Positions 1-11,558 are shown, numbered from the stretch's first letter. The stretch: DNA of 64,000 nt from Micromonospora parva (GCF_000718515.1 NZ_JNZS01000014.1:88721-152720); one strand, 5' to 3'. Notes: generated by a model not told the origin, from the sequence alone. Made by a program: numbers and translations.

Positions 1-108
1 CGTCGCCGTGCACCCGGCCGTCCAGGCCCGCTCACCGGCACGGACCACCCGGGAGTAGCCGTAACGCTGCTCCCACGGGCCACCCGACCCGAGCCGGGTC
101 GTCGTCAC
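1..108 (-). CDS. RidA family protein, N-terminal fragment (runs off left edge)
   Basis: Only the first 36 codons are inside the window. The GTG start overlaps the priA stop by 4 bp (GTGA), so the two genes are translationally coupled. The peptide reads [20 protein letters not shown] and continues with [16 protein letters not shown]. The [14 protein letters not shown]...AGCTA pattern resembles the N-terminus of YjgF/YER057c/UK114 (RidA) proteins, which deaminate reactive enamine/imine intermediates from PLP enzymes. Family assignment rests on this short stretch and on memory of similar actinobacterial proteins. The active-site arginine and C-terminus are outside the window. Confidence 0.7.
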   Translation of the reverse strand, partial: MTTTRLGSGGPWEQRYGYSRVVRAGERAWTAGCTAT

Positions 109-830
109 GCCTGCGCCAACGTCCGCAGCGCCTCGGCCACCGTGAAGGCACCCGCGTAGAGCGCCTTGCCGGCGATGACACCCTCCACCCCGACCGACTC
201 CAGGGTCGCCAACGCCCGCAGGTCGTCCAGAGTGGACACCCCACCGGAGGCGATCACCGGCCGGTCGGTACGGGCACACACCTCGCGCAGCAGATCCAGG
301 TTCGGCCCGCGCATGGTGCCGTCCTTGGTGATGTCGGTGACCACGTACCGGCTCGCGCCCGCCTTGTCCAACCGCTCCAGCACCTCGTACAGGTCACCGC
401 CGTCGCGGGTCCAACCCCGCGCCGACAGGGTGTGGCCCCGCACGTCCAGCCCGATGGCCACCCGGTCGCCGTACTCCGCCACCACCCGGTCACACCAGAC
501 CGGATCCTCCAACGCGGCGGTCCCGATGTTCACCCGGGCCGCCCCGGTGCCCAGCGCCGCGCGCAGCGACTCGTCGTCCCGGATGCCACCGGAGAGCTCC
601 ACCTTCACGTCCAACTGGCGCACCACCTCCGCCAGCAGGTGCGCGTTGGTGCCCCGACCGAACGCCGCGTCCAGGTCGACCAGGTGGATCCACTCCGCGC
701 CGTCCCGCTGCCAGGCCAGCGCGGACTCCAACGGGTCACCGTAGACGCTCTCGCTTCCGAGGGCGCCCTGCACGAGCCGGACGGCCCGGCCGTCAGCGAC
801 ATCGACGGCGGGTAACAGGGTGAGGCTCAC
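105..830 (-). CDS. priA: Phosphoribosyl isomerase A (HisA/TrpF dual-function)
   Basis: A 241 aa TIM-barrel isomerase. It opens the ProFAR ring to PRFAR in histidine synthesis (HisA reaction); in actinobacteria the PriA form also isomerises phosphoribosyl anthranilate for tryptophan. The sequence shows [18 protein letters not shown] at the N-terminus, with the first catalytic Asp near residue 9, ELSGGIRDD in the middle, [15 protein letters not shown] with the second catalytic Asp, and the phosphate-binding [11 protein letters not shown] near the C-terminus. Length is normal. The start is GTG, preceded by GAGGAGAAG. It is near the 3' end of the his operon and overlaps the following RidA-type gene. 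The dual function is inferred from family and lineage; no trpF is visible here. Confidence 0.95.
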   Translation of the reverse strand: MSLTLLPAVDVADGRAVRLVQGALGSESVYGDPLESALAWQRDGAEWIHLVDLDAAFGRGTNAHLLAEVVRQLDVKVELSGGIRDDESLRAALGTGAARVNIGTAALEDPVWCDRVVAEYGDRVAIGLDVRGHTLSARGWTRDGGDLYEVLERLDKAGASRYVVTDITKDGTMRGPNLDLLREVCARTDRPVIASGGVSTLDDLRALATLESVGVEGVIAGKALYAGAFTVAEALRTLAQA

Positions 831-844
831 GGTCTTCTCCTCGA

Positions 845-1168
845 TCAGGTACGACGGTCCAGGGCGATCACGACGATCGCCGGCAGTACGAGCAGCAAGA
901 GCACGATCAGCGCGATACGCAACGCCAGGTTGTCAACGAACGTCCAGATCAGGATCAACGCCGCGCCGGTGAGCAGCACGATCGCGGCCCGCTCACCCCG
1001 ACTGTGCCGGGCCAGCCGCCCGGAACGACCCCGCCGCAGCCGCGGCGTCAACCGACGGACCACCGCCCGACGGCGCTGCCGGCGAGCGACCTGGCGCTGC
1101 CGGACCGCCCGCTCCCGGGCCTGCTCCGCCTCCCGCTGCGCCCGCCGGCGGGCCCGCTCCCGGCTCAC
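845..1168 (-). CDS. Small basic membrane protein between hisH and priA
   Basis: A 107 aa protein of unknown function. The first 60 residues are extremely rich in Arg and Gln ([20 protein letters not shown] and onward), then come two hydrophobic segments at about residues 61-79 and 82-102, ending in DRRT. The expected topology is a positively charged cytoplasmic tail with a membrane hairpin. It lies inside the histidine operon, 36 nt after hisH and 14 nt before priA, so it is co-transcribed with them. I recognise no domain. The GTG start has only a weak ribosome site, so a nearby alternative start is possible. No role in histidine synthesis is implied by the sequence. Confidence 0.7.
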   Translation of the reverse strand: MSRERARRRAQREAEQARERAVRQRQVARRQRRRAVVRRLTPRLRRGRSGRLARHSRGERAAIVLLTGAALILIWTFVDNLALRIALIVLLLLVLPAIVVIALDRRT

Positions 1169-1204
1169 CGCGACACCCGCCGACCGGGCACCGCGCGACG
1201 ACGC

Positions 1205-1837
1205 TCACCCACCGTTGGGCAACGTGGCAAGCCAGTTGCGCAGCAACGCGGCACCGGTCTCGGCGGACTTCTCCGGGTGGAACTGGGCCGCCGACAACGA
1301 GCCACGCTCCACCGCCGCGACGAAATCCGTGTCGTGGTGGGCGGTGGTCACCGTGGCCCCCGCGGCGGCCAGCGCCGCCGGGTCGCCCATCGCGTACGAG
1401 TGGACGAAGTAGAAACGGCTCTGCTCCGGCAACCCGGCGAACAGCACCGACTCCCGGGGGGCCCGGACCGTGTTCCAGCCCATGTGCGGCAACCGGGCGG
1501 CAGCCAGCCGGGTCACCCCGCCGGGCAGCAACCCCAGCCCCTTGGTCACCACGCCGTGCTCGTCACCGTGCTCGAAGAGCACCTGCATGCCCACGCAGAT
1601 GCCCAGCACCGGCCGGCCGGCGGCCACCCGCTCGGCGATCACCGGACCGGCGCCCAACGCCTCGATCCCCGCCATGCACGCCGCGTACGCGCCCACACCC
1701 GGCACCACCAGACCATCGGCGGCAGCCGCGGCGGCCAGGTCGTCGGTCACCCGGACATCCGCTCCGGCGGCGGCCAGCGCCCGCTCCGCCGAGCGCAGGT
1801 TGCCCGAGCCGTAGTCGAGCACCGCCACGTCACTCAT
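1205..1837 (-). CDS. hisH: Imidazole glycerol phosphate synthase, glutaminase subunit
   Basis: A 210 aa class I glutamine amidotransferase. It hydrolyses glutamine and channels ammonia to HisF, which makes IGP and AICAR. Visible motifs are VAVLDYGSGNLRS at the N-terminus, VPGVGAY, the nucleophile Cys in GICVGMQVLFEHG, and the His-Glu pair in QFHPEKS near the C-terminus. The reading frame is open further upstream, but the ATG at 1837 gives the conserved MSDVAVLDYG start and follows the 56 aa gene after 13 nt. HisF is not in the window. The length fits HisH. Confidence 0.96.
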   Translation of the reverse strand: MSDVAVLDYGSGNLRSAERALAAAGADVRVTDDLAAAAAADGLVVPGVGAYAACMAGIEALGAGPVIAERVAAGRPVLGICVGMQVLFEHGDEHGVVTKGLGLLPGGVTRLAAARLPHMGWNTVRAPRESVLFAGLPEQSRFYFVHSYAMGDPAALAAAGATVTTAHHDTDFVAAVERGSLSAAQFHPEKSAETGAALLRNWLATLPNGG

Positions 1838-1850
1838 GCCGTCACCCCGA

Positions 1851-2020
1851 TCACCCGTTCTCCGGCAGCAGCCGCAGAACCCCGGCGACAGTGGCGAGCA
1901 CCGCGAGCGCCGCGGTGACGAACACGGCGACCTTCGGCGCGCCCTGCCGGTAGAGCGACCAGGTGCCACCCACCAAGACCCCGGCCAGGATCAACAACAA
2001 CGTCGGCAACGCCGCACCCA

Positions 2021-2021
<1 letters not shown>
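1851..2021 (-). CDS. 56 aa membrane protein between hisB and hisH
   Basis: A short gene: ATG at 2021 overlaps the hisB stop by one base (TGATG), and the TGA ends 13 nt before hisH. The peptide starts MGAALPTLLLILAGVLVGGT and ends VLRLLPENG. It has two hydrophobic stretches, about residues 4-22 and 30-50, around a short polar turn WSLYRQGAPK, so a membrane hairpin is likely. Tight coupling to hisB and the clean hydrophobic pattern argue that it is translated. I know no function. The position resembles that of the 107 aa membrane protein further along the operon. Confidence 0.72.
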
Positions 2022-5021
<3,000 letters not shown>

Positions 5022-5028
5022 CCTTGCG

Positions 5029-5034
5029 AGTCTA
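5029..5034 (-). promoter_or_regulatory. Putative -10 of a leaderless hisD promoter
   Basis: TAGACT on the minus strand, then 7 nt, then the hisD GTG. This spacing puts the transcription start at or next to the start codon. I see no convincing -35 hexamer. No histidine-type leader peptide is visible before hisD. Confidence 0.5.
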
Positions 5035-5114
5035 GGCGGCCGACCGGAGGTCCACCCGAGCCGCCCGTCCGCCGGGACGGTGAGCCGGGCCACGCCCCGG
5101 TGGGCGAGATTGGT

Positions 5115-5120
5115 TAGGCT
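5115..5120 (+). promoter_or_regulatory. Putative -10 of a leaderless promoter for the LON-domain gene
   Basis: TAGGCT on the plus strand, then 7 nt, then the GTG at 5128. It mirrors the hisD arrangement in the same 106 bp divergent spacer. Confidence 0.45.
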
Positions 5121-5127
5121 CGACCCT

Positions 5128-5832
5128 GTGACCGCACGGCTGCCGGTGTTCCCGCTCGCAACGGTGCTCTTTCCCGGGTTGGTGCTGCCGCTGCACATCT
5201 TCGAGGAGCGCTACCGGGCGCTGGTCCGACACCTGGTCGGCCTGCCCGAGGGCGCCCCCCGTGAGTTCGGCGTGGTGGCCATCCAGGCCGGCTGGGAGGT
5301 CGCGCCGGCCGGTCCCGGCGCCCGGGCGACGCCGGGCGTCGGCGAGGTCACCCTGTACGAGGTGGGCTGCACCGCCGAGCTGCGGCAGGTGACCGAGCTG
5401 GCCGACGGTGGTTACGACATCGTCACTGTCGGCCGCCGCCGGTTCCGGATCGCCGAGGTCGACGACAGCACCGAGCCCTACCTCACCGCAGACGTGGAGT
5501 GGCTGCCCGACCCGGGTGGCCCGGACGAGTTGGCCGACCTGCTGGCCGCCCGGGTGATCGCGGTGTTCCGGCAGTACCTCGGCCTGATCCGCTCCGACCC
5601 GGAGGAGATCTCCGAGCAGTTGCCGGAGGACCCGACGGTGCTCTCGCACCTGGTGGCGGCGACGGCGGCGCTCACCGTCGACGACCGGCAACGGCTGCTG
5701 GCGATCGACGACACCGCCTCCCGGCTCCGTGCCGAGCTGCGGCTGCTCAACCGCGAGGCGGCTCTGCTGCGTCAGGTGCGGGCGGTTCCGGTGCCGCTGG
5801 CGGAGCTGGCGTCCCCGCCGACACCCAACTGA
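5128..5832 (+). CDS. LON N-terminal (substrate-binding) domain protein
   Basis: A 234 aa protein consisting essentially of one LON substrate-binding domain (PUA-like), without the AAA+ or protease domains of Lon. It opens with [20 protein letters not shown] and FEERYRALV, the signature of this family. [20 protein letters not shown] and VGRRRFRI follow, with a helical C-terminus after about residue 140. Standalone LON-domain proteins are widespread in actinobacteria and their function is not settled. The start GTG at 5128 sits 7 nt after TAGGCT; the open frame upstream is not conserved in kind. The 3' end overlaps the convergent DUF2567-like gene by 86 bp. Confidence 0.85.
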   Translation: MTARLPVFPLATVLFPGLVLPLHIFEERYRALVRHLVGLPEGAPREFGVVAIQAGWEVAPAGPGARATPGVGEVTLYEVGCTAELRQVTELADGGYDIVTVGRRRFRIAEVDDSTEPYLTADVEWLPDPGGPDELADLLAARVIAVFRQYLGLIRSDPEEISEQLPEDPTVLSHLVAATAALTVDDRQRLLAIDDTASRLRAELRLLNREAALLRQVRAVPVPLAELASPPTPN

Positions 5833-6577
5833 ACTCTCCCGGCTCGGGCTCCGGGCGCAGCCCCGGCCACCGTGACCAGCCGGCCAGCAGGGTGTACATG
5901 ACCGCGGCCCCGAACGCCGGCAGCAGCAGGTTGCCGTGCGGCACCGGCAGCACCCCGAGCAGCCAGTCCACCCCGCCGGCGCGCAGGTCGGCGGGCTTGT
6001 TGAAGGCCTGCCCGGCCGGGGCGGTCACCAGCAACCGGTCGAAGGTGGCCAGGCCGATCCGCCGTCCCACCTGCCAGGCCACCGGCGCGGCAACCAGAGT
6101 GCCGAGCACCGCGGCGACCAACCCGACCGGGCCCCGCCGCCGACGCAGCACGACCCACACGGCGAGCGCCACGAGCAGCCCGAAGGCGAGCCCGAGCAGG
6201 CTGAACCAGCCGTCGGCGGCGATCGGCTGCTCCGGTTGCGGCTCGGCGTAGATCGCCCCCTCGGCGGTCTTCAGCACCGGGGTGTCCGGCGCGAGCGCGG
6301 CCCAGAGCAACCCGAGCGGGACACCCAGCGCGGCCAGCGCGAGCACGGCGCCCACCACCGTCGCCACGGCCCGCAGCGGACGACGCGGCTCGTCGAACCG
6401 AAGTTCCAAGGAGCTCTGGTACGCCGCCGAGGTGGGCGGCTGACCTGGGTCGAACCCATCCGGCGACGCCCCGGGCGACGGGTCGGCCTGCGGCGGATCC
6501 GCCTCCGGCGTGCGGGGTGGCGCGGGTCGGTCGGGCTCGTCGACGGGCCGCTCACTGTCGGGGTTGTCCGGGCTCAC
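5747..6577 (-). CDS. DUF2567-like membrane protein
   Basis: A 276 aa protein with a Pro/Asp/Glu-rich cytoplasmic N-terminus (about 65 residues), then four hydrophobic segments near residues 71-93, 122-143, 150-168 and 212-233, and a Pro/Ala/Glu-rich tail ([20 protein letters not shown]). This layout matches actinobacterial proteins I associate with DUF2567. No catalytic motif is visible and the function is unknown. It lies downstream of the ParA-like gene on the same strand, and its last 86 bp overlap the end of the convergent LON-domain gene. That overlap codes mostly for the low-complexity tail, so a shorter ancestral end is possible. Confidence 0.6.
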   Translation of the reverse strand: MSPDNPDSERPVDEPDRPAPPRTPEADPPQADPSPGASPDGFDPGQPPTSAAYQSSLELRFDEPRRPLRAVATVVGAVLALAALGVPLGLLWAALAPDTPVLKTAEGAIYAEPQPEQPIAADGWFSLLGLAFGLLVALAVWVVLRRRRGPVGLVAAVLGTLVAAPVAWQVGRRIGLATFDRLLVTAPAGQAFNKPADLRAGGVDWLLGVLPVPHGNLLLPAFGAAVMYTLLAGWSRWPGLRPEPEPGEFSWVSAGTPAPPAAPEPPAPDAAEPPRG

Positions 6578-6633
6578 CCGATGATCCTCTCAGGCCCGGT
6601 GCGGGACCGGGGCTCCGGTGGCGGCAGACCAGC

Positions 6634-8370
6634 TCACCGGGCGAACGGCTCCACCATCATCGCCGCGGCCCGCAGCCACGCCTGCCGGGTCTCCGGCTGG
6701 AGTTGGTGGTACTCGATCGACGACCCGGTCTCCAGAGCCGGGTCGTACGGCACGACGGCGACGCCACGGGTGCGGGTGGCGAAGTGCCGCTCCAGGTCGT
6801 CCTGGAGCGTCGAGCGACCCGGGGTGGGGCAGGAGATGAGGGTGATCGCGTTGTCCGCCAACTCACCCATGCCTTCCTCGTGCAGCAGGTCGAGCATCCA
6901 GTCCGCGCTGAACGCCGCGTCCTCCCGGGGCACCGTGGTCACCACCAGCTGGTCGGCGGCCTGCATCACCGTGCGCCAGTTGGGGCTCTCCACGTTGTTG
7001 CCGGTGTCCACGCAGACCACGTCGTGGGTACGCCGCAGCAACTCCAGCACCCGCCGGACGGTGAACTGGTCCAGTCGTTGGGCGAAGCGCGGGCTCTCCT
7101 CGCCGGCCAGCACGTCGTACGAGCCGTCGGAGGCGTGCCGCAGGTAGTCGTCCAGCCGGTCCAGCAGGGTCGCGCCCTCCAGGATCTCGATCTGGGCCAG
7201 GTCGCTGATCAGGTGCCGGATCGTCCGGGCGTGCCGGGCGCTGCCGGCGCGCAGGCCGAGGGTGCCGCGCAGTTCGTTGTCGTCCCAGGCCAGCACGCCC
7301 TGGCCGCGGACGCTGCCGACCGTCGCCGCGGCGAGCACTGTGGCGGTCGTCTTGTGCACGCCGCCCTTGGGGTTGGCGAAGGCGAACACCCGGGGCGTGC
7401 CCAGGTCCCGCTTGAGCACCCCGTTGGCGCGTTCCTGCTCCTGGTCGACGGCCTGCGGCCGCCACTCGATCCGGGCCGGGTAGGCACGTTCGGCGACCGC
7501 CGAACCGATCGCCGGGGCGGGTGGCGGAGTGACCGGCGGGACGACCGGCGGTGGCGGGGCGACGACCGGCGGCGCAGCGACGACCGGCGGCGGGGCGACC
7601 GGCGGTGGCGCGGCCGCCGGGTAGCCGGTTTCCGGCTGGTAGCCGGTCTCCAGCAGGGCGTACCGCGACTCGACCGACGGTTGACCCGATCGGTAGCCGT
7701 TGTCCAGCAGGGCGTAGCGCGACGGGACCGGCTCGGGTCCACGGGCCGGCGGCTCGGGCTCGGCCCGGTACGTCGGCTCGGCCCGGTAGCCCGGCTCAGC
7801 CCGGTACTCCGGCGTGACGCGGTAGTCCGGCTCGGCGCGGTAGCCGGGATCGGCGCGGTAGCCCGGCTCGGCCCGGTAGCCGGGCTCGGCGCGGTAGTCG
7901 GGCTCGGCGCGGTAGTCGGGCTGCTCGGTCCGGTACGCCGGCTCCGCGCGGTAGTCCGGCTCGGCCCGGTAACTCGGCTCGGCCCGGTAACTCGGCTCGG
8001 CCCGGTACGCGGGCTCCGCCCGATAGTCCGGCTCGGCCCGGTAGTCCGGCTCCGCGCGGTACGCGGGCTCGGCCCGGTAGGCCGGGTCGACCCGGTAGCT
8101 CGCCTCGGCCCGGTAACCGGGCTCCGCGCCGTACGACAGGTCGGCGGGATGCCCGATGGCCGGTGCCCGCCCGGCGTAGCCGTTCGGGGCCGCCCGCCGG
8201 GGCAGCGGGTCTGGCGGCGGCTCCTCGCCGCGCCGCTCGGGCTCGGTCTGCTCGGCGCCGCGACCGCCCAGCCGGGCTCGGTCCAACAACGCGCGCCACC
8301 GCGGCGCTGGTTCGGCCGGCCGGCCCCAGCCGGTCTCACTGCCCTCCACGGCCCGCCCTCCCAGCGCCAT
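6634..8370 (-). CDS. ParA/MinD-type ATPase with hexapeptide-repeat N-terminus
   Basis: A 578 aa protein in two parts. Residues about 80-206 are 21 tandem copies of a hexapeptide close to YRAEPx; a Pro/Val-rich linker follows. The C-terminal half is a SIMIBI-class ATPase with the P-loop FANPKGGVHKTTATVLAA near residue 330, a switch-like VVCVDTGNNVESPNWR, and VVTTVPREDAAFSADWMLDL. The P-loop has His where ParA/MinD proteins normally have Gly (KGGVGKT becomes KGGVHKT), while the Lys and Thr residues remain. Similar long-tailed ATPases occur near ESX-type secretion loci (EspI-like), but no other ESX gene is here. The upstream proline-rich membrane protein may be a partner (inference). Confidence 0.75.
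   Translation of the reverse strand: MALGGRAVEGSETGWGRPAEPAPRWRALLDRARLGGRGAEQTEPERRGEEPPPDPLPRRAAPNGYAGRAPAIGHPADLSYGAEPGYRAEASYRVDPAYRAEPAYRAEPDYRAEPDYRAEPAYRAEPSYRAEPSYRAEPDYRAEPAYRTEQPDYRAEPDYRAEPGYRAEPGYRADPGYRAEPDYRVTPEYRAEPGYRAEPTYRAEPEPPARGPEPVPSRYALLDNGYRSGQPSVESRYALLETGYQPETGYPAAAPPPVAPPPVVAAPPVVAPPPPVVPPVTPPPAPAIGSAVAERAYPARIEWRPQAVDQEQERANGVLKRDLGTPRVFAFANPKGGVHKTTATVLAAATVGSVRGQGVLAWDDNELRGTLGLRAGSARHARTIRHLISDLAQIEILEGATLLDRLDDYLRHASDGSYDVLAGEESPRFAQRLDQFTVRRVLELLRRTHDVVCVDTGNNVESPNWRTVMQAADQLVVTTVPREDAAFSADWMLDLLHEEGMGELADNAITLISCPTPGRSTLQDDLERHFATRTRGVAVVPYDPALETGSSIEYHQLQPETRQAWLRAAAMMVEPFAR
7753..8133 (-). repeat. In-frame tandem repeat of 18 bp units coding YRAEPx
   Basis: Twenty-one units in 381 bp, each six codons except one of seven (YRTEQPD). 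The consensus peptide is Tyr-Arg-Ala-Glu-Pro-x, where x is Ala, Asp, Gly, Ser, Glu or Thr. The third and fifth positions vary in a few units (YRVDPA, YRADPG, YRVTPE). The nucleotide units are similar but not identical. The array forms most of the N-terminal half of the ParA-like protein and is charged and likely disordered or extended. Confidence 0.9.
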
Positions 8371-8444
8371 CGATCTCTGTCTGACAGGCTACGAACCCAA
8401 CCCTATTCGGACCACACCTCAGAGCGCACACCAGCCGGCGCAGA

Positions 8445-9476
8445 TCACGACGACGGCGACGGCGACGGCGGCTCGGCGACGGTGGCGTCCGGCGAGGTGG
8501 TGACGCTCGGCGGCGTCGACTCGGTGGGCTCCGGCTCCGACGGTTCGGGTGACGGGGTCGTCACGGCTGGTGCGGGTTCCGACGATTCGCCCACGGTCGG
8601 CGAGGGCGCCGGTGCGCTGATCAGTGGCGCGGGCGGCTCGGACCGGGTCGGTGTGGGGCTCGGCCCGGTGTCGGCCGGTGGGCGTACCACGTCGCGCTGC
8701 TCGGGCAGGGGCGGCGTGAAGACCGTGCGGTCCAACCGGTACACCTCGGGGGCGGGGTCGACGGCCCGTACGTCCGGCCGGGTCGCGACGCCGCGCAGCG
8801 CCACCGGCGTCGCGCGGACCACCGCCGCGTAGACGCAGGCGCAGCCGGCCCGGTAACCGGCCGCCTCGGCGGCGGCCACCTCCGCGCCGCTGGTGTACTG
8901 CTCCCGCAGCTCCCGCTCGCCCTCCCCGTCGCCGTCGACCGCGGCGGCCCTGGCCCGGTAGTCGGCGGCCTCGGTCTCCTTGCGGGCCGCCACCTGTCGC
9001 ATTCCGGCGACCACGTCGTCGGGCACCCGCATCGCGGGGATCTTGACGATCTCGGTCTGCCGGCCAGGCAGCGGAACCCGCCCGAAGACGGTCGACACCC
9101 CGACGTCGCCGAGCACCGTCGCCAGCCGCTGCGGAGGCAGGTACGCGTCGAGCGTGACCAGCGCGTACGTCGTGCCCTCGGCGGCCGGGGTGGACGCCGG
9201 CAGCGCCGCCAGGTCGGCCGCGGCCGACCGCAGGTAGGCGGGGACCGAGTCGCCGTCGACGACGCCGACCCGGGTCACCTCACCGACCGTCCGGTCGCCG
9301 ACCGGGGCGTCATCGACGGCCCAGACGGCGGTGCCCAGCACCGCCGCCGCGGAGAGCACGGCGGCCCAGCTGAGCACGCCGAACCGCGCCGACCGGTCGC
9401 CCAGCCGGGCCACGGCCCGGGTCAGCGGCGGCAGCAGCCGCTGGTCCAACTGCCGCAGCAGGTTGCCGGCGCGCAC
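8445..9476 (-). CDS. Single-pass membrane protein with Pro/Ser/Thr-rich C-terminal tail
   Basis: A 343 aa protein, not recognised. The basic N-terminus (about 30 residues) is cytoplasmic; one membrane segment covers about residues 32-54 (GVLSWAAVLSAAAVLGTAVW). A presumed extracellular domain of about 200 residues follows, including a helical, charged stretch MRQVAARKETEAADYRARAA. The last 90 residues are low-complexity Pro/Ser/Thr/Glu and may span the wall. A GCAC pair of cysteines sits near residue 214. It lies directly upstream of the ParA-like ATPase on the same strand (74 nt gap), so a membrane anchor or sensor for that ATPase is plausible but unproven. Confidence 0.6.
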   Translation of the reverse strand: MRAGNLLRQLDQRLLPPLTRAVARLGDRSARFGVLSWAAVLSAAAVLGTAVWAVDDAPVGDRTVGEVTRVGVVDGDSVPAYLRSAAADLAALPASTPAAEGTTYALVTLDAYLPPQRLATVLGDVGVSTVFGRVPLPGRQTEIVKIPAMRVPDDVVAGMRQVAARKETEAADYRARAAAVDGDGEGERELREQYTSGAEVAAAEAAGYRAGCACVYAAVVRATPVALRGVATRPDVRAVDPAPEVYRLDRTVFTPPLPEQRDVVRPPADTGPSPTPTRSEPPAPLISAPAPSPTVGESSEPAPAVTTPSPEPSEPEPTESTPPSVTTSPDATVAEPPSPSPSS

Positions 9477-9518
9477 GGGCGGGATCCCCTCTGTGGATCG
9501 GTGTCGGGCGGTCGCCGC

Positions 9519-10463
9519 TCAGTCACGCAGGATCTGGAGCGCACGGTCCAGGTCGTCAGGGTAGTCGCTGACGAACCGGACCTCGTCCCCCGTTCGGGGG
9601 TGCAGGAAGCTCAGTTCGCGGGCGTGCAGCCACTGTCGGGACAGGCCGAGACGGGCCGAGAGGGTGGGATCGGCACCGTAGGTGAGGTCACCCACACAGG
9701 GGTGCCGCAGGGTGGAGAAGTGGACCCGGATCTGGTGCGTCCGGCCGGTCTCCAGCCGGACGTCGACCAGGCTCGCCGCCGGGAACGCCTCCAGGGTGTC
9801 GTAGTGGGTGATGCTCGGCTTGCCGCCGGAGACCACCGCCCACCGGTAGTCGTGGGTGGGGTGCCTGTCGATCGGCGCGTCGACGGTGCCCCGCAGCGGG
9901 TCCAGGTGACCCTGCACCACCGCGTGGTAGCCCTTGTCGACCTCGCGGTACTTGAAGGCCCGCTTCAAGGCCGTGTACGCCTGCTCGCTCTTGGCCACCA
10001 CCATGATCCCGGTGGTGCCCACGTCGAGCCGGTGCACCACGCCCTGCCGCTCGGCGGCGCCGCTGGTGGAGATGCGGTGCCCGATCGCGGCGAGCGCGCC
10101 GATCACCGTCGGCCCGGTCCAGCCGGGGCTGGGGTGCGCGGCCACCCCCACCGGCTTGTCGACCACCACGATGTCGTCGTCGGCGTAGACCACGCGCAGG
10201 CCGGGCACCGCCTGCGGCACCACTGTCGGCGGTGCGACCGGGGCGGGCAGCGTGACGTCCAGCCAGGAGCCGGCCTTGACCTTGTGCGAGTTGGGCCGGG
10301 CGGCGCCGTCGACCAGCGCGTCTCCGGCGTCGACCAGGGCTGCGGCGGCGGTGCGGGAGAGCCCGAACAGGCGGGACACGGCCTGGTCCAGGCGCATGCC
10401 GTCGAGGCCGTCCGGAACCGGAAGGGAACGGTGGTCGCCGCCAGCGGCGAACGCGGAGGTCAT
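9519..10463 (-). CDS. RluD/RluA-family pseudouridine synthase
   Basis: A 314 aa enzyme that isomerises uridine to pseudouridine in rRNA or tRNA. The N-terminal S4-like RNA-binding part reads [20 protein letters not shown]. The catalytic domain has the conserved [17 protein letters not shown] with the catalytic Asp, and [19 protein letters not shown], a family hallmark. The ATG overlaps the lspA stop (ATGA); lspA followed by an rluD-type gene is a common bacterial pairing. The target uridines cannot be read from the sequence. Length is normal. Confidence 0.92.
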   Translation of the reverse strand: MTSAFAAGGDHRSLPVPDGLDGMRLDQAVSRLFGLSRTAAAALVDAGDALVDGAARPNSHKVKAGSWLDVTLPAPVAPPTVVPQAVPGLRVVYADDDIVVVDKPVGVAAHPSPGWTGPTVIGALAAIGHRISTSGAAERQGVVHRLDVGTTGIMVVAKSEQAYTALKRAFKYREVDKGYHAVVQGHLDPLRGTVDAPIDRHPTHDYRWAVVSGGKPSITHYDTLEAFPAASLVDVRLETGRTHQIRVHFSTLRHPCVGDLTYGADPTLSARLGLSRQWLHARELSFLHPRTGDEVRFVSDYPDDLDRALQILRD

Positions 10464-11074
10464 GCCCGCTCCCGCTGCTCGGCGCCCGACGCGGCGTCCG
10501 TGGTGGCCGGGTCGTCGTCGCGCCCCGCCCGCCGGCCGTCACGCTGCCGGCCGGTCAGCTCCAACAGGACGGCCAGCAGCACACCGCAGACCAGCGAGCT
10601 GTCGGCCAGGTTGAACACCGGCCAGACCTGACCGTACGGGTCGAAGAGGCTGATCATGTCGACCACGTGCCCGTGGAAGGGGGACGGCGCCCGGAAGATC
10701 CGGTCGACGAGGTTGCCCAACGCGCCACCCAGCACCAGGCCGAGGGAGATCGCCCAGGGCAGCGAGCGCAGGCGCAGTGCCATCCAGACGATCCAGCCGA
10801 CCACACCGATGGTGATCAGCGGGAAGACCCAGGTGTGGTCGGCGCCGATGCTCCAGGCCGCGCCGCTGTTGCGGGTCAGGCTCAGGTAGACGAACCCGCC
10901 GAGCAGCCGGACCGGTTCCCGGTCGGTCAGCGCGGCCAGCGCGAGGTGCTTGGTGACCAGGTCGGCCAGCAGGGCCACCAGGGCGACTCCGGCCAGAATC
11001 ACGACGGCCCGGGGCCGGCGTGTGCCGCCGCCCGGGTCGGTGCGGCCGGGTTCGGCGGACGGTGCTGCGGTCAT
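10460..11074 (-). CDS. lspA: Lipoprotein signal peptidase (signal peptidase II)
   Basis: A 204 aa integral membrane aspartic protease that removes signal peptides from diacylglyceryl-modified prolipoproteins. Four hydrophobic segments are visible. The two catalytic aspartates lie in [13 protein letters not shown] and [13 protein letters not shown], matching GNxxDR and FNxAD of the family; [11 protein letters not shown] is also typical. The C-terminal 35 residues are hydrophilic and Arg/Asp-rich. It is translationally coupled to the downstream pseudouridine synthase gene. Confidence 0.95.
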   Translation of the reverse strand: MTAAPSAEPGRTDPGGGTRRPRAVVILAGVALVALLADLVTKHLALAALTDREPVRLLGGFVYLSLTRNSGAAWSIGADHTWVFPLITIGVVGWIVWMALRLRSLPWAISLGLVLGGALGNLVDRIFRAPSPFHGHVVDMISLFDPYGQVWPVFNLADSSLVCGVLLAVLLELTGRQRDGRRAGRDDDPATTDAASGAEQRERA

Positions 11075-11138
11075 GCGCTCCCCATCGACAGTCTTGGCGG
11101 TGATCGCTCACCGTCTCATCGCCGCCGGGGAGCGGACC

Positions 11139-11558
11139 TCAGCGCCGCTCCTCCAGCTGCTTGCACGTCACACACAGGGTGGCCGACGGGAAGGCGGCGA
11201 GGCGCTCGACCGGGATCGGGTTGCCGCACCGCTCGCACCAGCCGTAACCACCCTCGTCGAGACGCTCCAGAGCGCGCTCCACCTGCGTGATCCGTTCCAG
11301 AATGCTGTTGGCGAGAGAGATCTCCTGCTCCCGCTCGAGCGTCTTGGTGCCCGTGTCGGCCTGGTCGTCCCCGGCCGAGTCGGTCAGCCGATCGCGCTGC
11401 AGCTCGGTGATCTCACTCAGCGTCTGATCGTACTCGGCACGAAGCTCGTCCCGCCGCGCCGCCAGCGCCGCCCGGATCTTCTCGGTCTCGGCCGTGCTGC
11501 GGGTGGCCTTGGCCACCGGCTTGCGCCCGGCGGTCCTGGTGTCGGCTGGCTTCGCCAT
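11139..11558 (-). CDS. TraR/DksA-family zinc-finger protein
   Basis: A 139 aa protein with a coiled-coil half (AALAARRDELRAEYDQTLSE) and a C-terminal C4 zinc finger, GYGWCERCGNPIPVERL...CVTCK. DksA relatives insert a coiled coil into the secondary channel of RNA polymerase. DksA itself has acidic residues at the coiled-coil tip; here the corresponding region is TDSAGDDQADTGTKTLEREQ. The ATG at 11558 is preferred over upstream starts because the Ala/Lys-rich N-terminus MAKPADTRTAGRKPVAK is typical and a GAGGGAGC ribosome site precedes it. Regulatory role is inferred from family. Confidence 0.85.
   Translation of the reverse strand: MAKPADTRTAGRKPVAKATRSTAETEKIRAALAARRDELRAEYDQTLSEITELQRDRLTDSAGDDQADTGTKTLEREQEISLANSILERITQVERALERLDEGGYGWCERCGNPIPVERLAAFPSATLCVTCKQLEERR

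Noticed and set aside
7753..8133. Regular repeats that could suggest a CRISPR array.
   Set aside because: The units are 18 bp without spacers, stay in one reading frame and encode YRAEPx inside a larger protein.
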